64,000 nt of DNA from Camarhynchus parvulus (taxonomy: Eukaryota; Chordata; Aves; Passeriformes; Thraupidae): the NCBI RefSeq assembly GCF_901933205.1, contig NC_044571.1:70061689-70125688 (forward strand). Reading direction: 5' to 3'. The notes beneath the pieces were generated by a model. The model did no database searches, had not been told where the DNA came from, and saw only the letters and a program-made list of their open reading frames with translations. Both the position numbers and the translations under genes were made by a program. Shown here one piece after another: positions 60,901 through 64,000 of this stretch (position 1 is its first letter; every line of letters begins with the position of its first letter).

Positions 60901-63900
60901 GTTTTGACATATCCAGCATACAAAACTTAAACACTCATCTGTTTAACCAGAACATTTCTGTACTTTTAAGTCCAGTAAGAAATGAAACATGTATGTTGAG
61001 GAAATTTCCAGTCTCTCTACAGAGCTTTGTGCCACTCTACTGTGACATTTGTGCTCTGGAGCAACATGCTGTGTACTGAAGCCCTACTTCCTGGGAAGTG
61101 GCTGGACATGTCTGCCAGTGGGAAGTAGGGAGTAAGTTTTGTTGTCCTTTGCTTCTCTACATGACCTTTGCTTTATTCAACTGCCTTTATCTTGACCTAT
61201 GTTTTTTTTTCCATGGTGTTTTCTGTCCCTTGTCCTGCTGAGAAGAGGAATGATAGAACAGATCAGGGAGTACGAAGTGTCCAGCCAAGGTCAGCCCACA
61301 ACAAGATGGGAAAGAAGGTTCCCTTTTGCCTTGTAAGACCAAAGGAGTACAGGTGGAGTATAGTGCTAGGGGCTTGAATGCTATGTTAATACTTCTGAGA
61401 TGACCAAAATAATGGCATGAACAATTTTCCAAATGTATCCTCAGTGAAGACTGGATGGTGTACTTGAAGTTAGAATGTTCTATGCATTTTGTTTTCTTGG
61501 AATTACAGTTCCTGGATGTCTCATAGTAATACAAGAATCTACTCTGATATCAGTGGCTTGTTCTGAATGTATAATAGTACTGCAATAGGAATTTTTTCTA
61601 GTGCATTTAGTAAAAATCACCAGTAAAGTGATTAGAGCCCCTCACTTGTTGCATGTGTTAATGTTGATGCAAAAGAGTTGGACTTCTGGTTTATTAGTCC
61701 TGGAGGAACAAGTGTACTGAGATAACTTCAAGGACATTAGAAATGGTCTCCAAATTTTTGAAGACTGTAGAGTTGCTTTGTAAATGTTGCTCTAGGTAAT
61801 ATTCTTCCATTCCAGTCCTGGTAGTGCATCCTGATGCAAATCTGACTTGCATCTGAATCAGGACCCCAAGTTCAGTCTCAGTTTGTGGCTTGATTGGTAG
61901 GTTGGACAGTGCAGCAACCAGGAAGGACAAAATTCAACTTGCATTTTTTTTAATGGATCTTCAATCCAGAAGTTTTGTTCAGTTTTCTTATCAAAGCAGA
62001 CTTTGTTGGATTGATCTCTTAAAGAAGTCTCAAAAGTTGCATTATAATATCCAGAAAATAGTTCAGAGTATTTTCCATATTTTTCCATACAGGCAAAAAT
62101 TAAGTTCTGATAGATAATGAGCAAAAAGTCTTCAGTGTTTATTTTAAATTGTACGGGGTCTTAAAACTCAAGTAGACAGGTAAGAATCAATTTCTGCTCT
62201 CATAAGACAGAAGCACTTTGCATGGGGAATTTAGGCCTGAAGACTGCAACAAGGTTTCTAGTGGAATCATAAGTCCTGTATTAAACAGACTACTGTTTGT
62301 CTGTGGTCCCAGACTGTCCCATCAGTGTTTGCATGATGCTTGCTGGTGACAAAACTGTAAACACGATCTTTAATCTTCCTTTTATTTCATGTGTGTCACA
62401 TTAAATTAAGCCAAGTGCATTGCTTTATTGGCTTGTGTGTAGGTACTGTAGAAGTCAGTTGTGATTTAGAGGTGTTCATGCTTTTTGAATGTGTGGGCAG
62501 GTTGTCTGGTGAAACAGGAGTTGCTGGTATCACTAACCAATTAGTATTGACCCGTGAAACCTGAGTCGTGTTCTCTATGATCCGTGGAAATGTGGATTGT
62601 AGTCTGCTATGTGCAGGTGGATTTCTCTGCACTTAGTGGTATAGCCCAGCATTCATCTTGCACCAAAATGTTTTACCATGTTCTTAGGTAAAAATATTAA
62701 GAATGAACTGAAAAGAAAATGAGGCAGAGTTTAGGCACTGGCCATTTGTTTTACTGTGTTTGTGTTAGATTTGAAATACTCTTCTGTTGTCATGTGAACA
62801 GATTGCTTGCCTGACTGCAGAACAGCATTTTGAAGTTTTTCAAAGAAGGGATATATTATTATAATCTGAATGGCATAAGTCTAATCATGTGTTAAACTAA
62901 TTCTCTAACTCTTTTTAGTTTTAGGTAGATAGTGTTTTTAAGTGAAGAAAAATACTTAGTGTGGCATACGTTTTTAAATAAACAAACCTGTTTCCTGTAG
63001 TGCACCTGTTGATGATACTGCAATCTGCCACAATGAAAAAGGCTTAGGTACAGCTATAGAATGATTCTTTTAGCCATTAAAGTTCACTAAAAGTACCTGT
63101 TATTGTATGCCTGGTGTTGTGTATAGGGATTATACCAGTGTATTTGAAGCTGCTGCATCTTTGGTCTTGGGCAATTCCTAGGGCAAGAACCCCTGGACTG
63201 TAAAATTTTTAAATTTTGCCCAGATGAAATGTCTGGATGAAAAAAACCGCAGATGTGGAAGTTCTAGTGCCCTTTCACCTGCTGCATGCTGAGCTCTCTG
63301 GTATCCTGAAATTGTTCTGGTGGTTTGTGGCATGATGAATTTCATACATCAGTGATAGCAACACAGCAGGTGAATTAAACTGGGTCCCTTTTTTCTCTTT
63401 TTAGATCTCCCTGACTGCTAGTGATCTGTAGAAAAAGGTAGAAGAGAATAAATTATCTTGAGTGGACCTAAGTAGAGTATAAGATGTGTAGGAACTGCAT
63501 CCCACATGGTTTCTGTGGGTTGTGAAGATAATTACATTTCTCTCAAGACTAAATATTAATTTCTTCTGCCAGCCCCCTGCCTGTCACTAAAATAAACACT
63601 GCTTTAGTTGTGGTGACATTTAGAGTTAAAAATTTGCTTTAAAACTGAAGCTAGCACACTGACTTTTAGACAGCTAGCTAGCTTATGTGACTTGTTTGAT
63701 TTTTTATTTTTTTTCCTCCCAGTTATCTTCATATCAGTGTTGTGCATTTAAGTGGAGGCTATTCTGTTTTTGCACGATAACTAAATGTGGTACTAAACTT
63801 ACTTTATTAGACAGTAGAATTTTGAGGTTAACTGTGCTGGTCAGCTGTTTTTATTGAGTTGTACTTGCCAGCAGGGTTACTGCAAAGCAAGTATATATTA

Positions 63901-64000
63901 CTGTAGTGATGACCTCCACTCATGCTGAAACAGCATCATGCCTTCAGAGCTTCTAGTACTGTTTCTAAACAGTCTTTGTTTAAGGTATTTGTTACTGAAA
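57954..64000 (+). other. ATP8A2: ATP8A2 intron 2, incomplete
   Basis: Starts with gtacgg and runs off the right edge. AT-rich, with a short GT-rich microsatellite at 58582-58602. The open frames (115 codons or fewer) have no recognisable domain, and no further ATP8A2 exon was identified. Confidence 0.8.
58582..58602. repeat. Short (GT)n microsatellite
   Basis: GTGTGTGTATGTGTGTGT, interrupted once. Confidence 0.85.

Overview
The window is vertebrate, almost certainly avian, nuclear DNA. Genes are split by GT-AG introns, coding exons are short and far apart, CpG is depleted outside a few GC-rich islands, and there are many decayed CR1 LINE fragments, the main interspersed repeat of birds. Three LTR insertions with matching flanking duplications are present. 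One resembles an LTR family I associate with songbirds, so a passerine is the best guess (inference).

Two genes are recognised, both on the + strand. RNF6 (RING-H2 E3 ubiquitin ligase) is complete in its coding part: a CpG-island promoter at about 195-975, then coding exons at 3992-4201, 4698-4805 and from 6099, stop at 7805-7807, and a 3'UTR to about 8.9 kb. ATP8A2 (P4-ATPase phospholipid flippase) is represented only by its first two coding exons (21190-21268 and 57809-57953), separated by a 36.5 kb intron. The gene continues past the right edge.

Layout: 1-975 RNF6 promoter island; 976-3991 RNF6 intron 1; 3992-8.9 kb RNF6 coding exons and 3'UTR; 8.9-20.9 kb intergenic, with CR1 pieces, a 1.3 kb solo LTR and an orphan CpG-rich patch at 14.9-15.25 kb; 20.95-21.6 kb ATP8A2 promoter island and exon 1; 21.27-57.81 kb ATP8A2 intron 1 with two further solo LTRs (29858-30172 and 48273-48655) and small repeats; 57.19-57.95 kb a second strong CpG island containing exon 2; 57.95-64 kb start of intron 2.

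The two genes are not known to share a pathway. No prokaryote-type operon, CRISPR array, tRNA or rRNA gene was found, and I saw no evidence of a wholly new multi-gene system. The observations most worth checking are the RNF6/ATP8A2 head-to-tail arrangement (different from the human arrangement as I recall it), tandem splice donors in RNF6 exon 3, the CpG island over ATP8A2 exon 2, an overlapping uORF at the ATP8A2 start, and an LTR that appears to have landed in a GC-rich segment between the genes.
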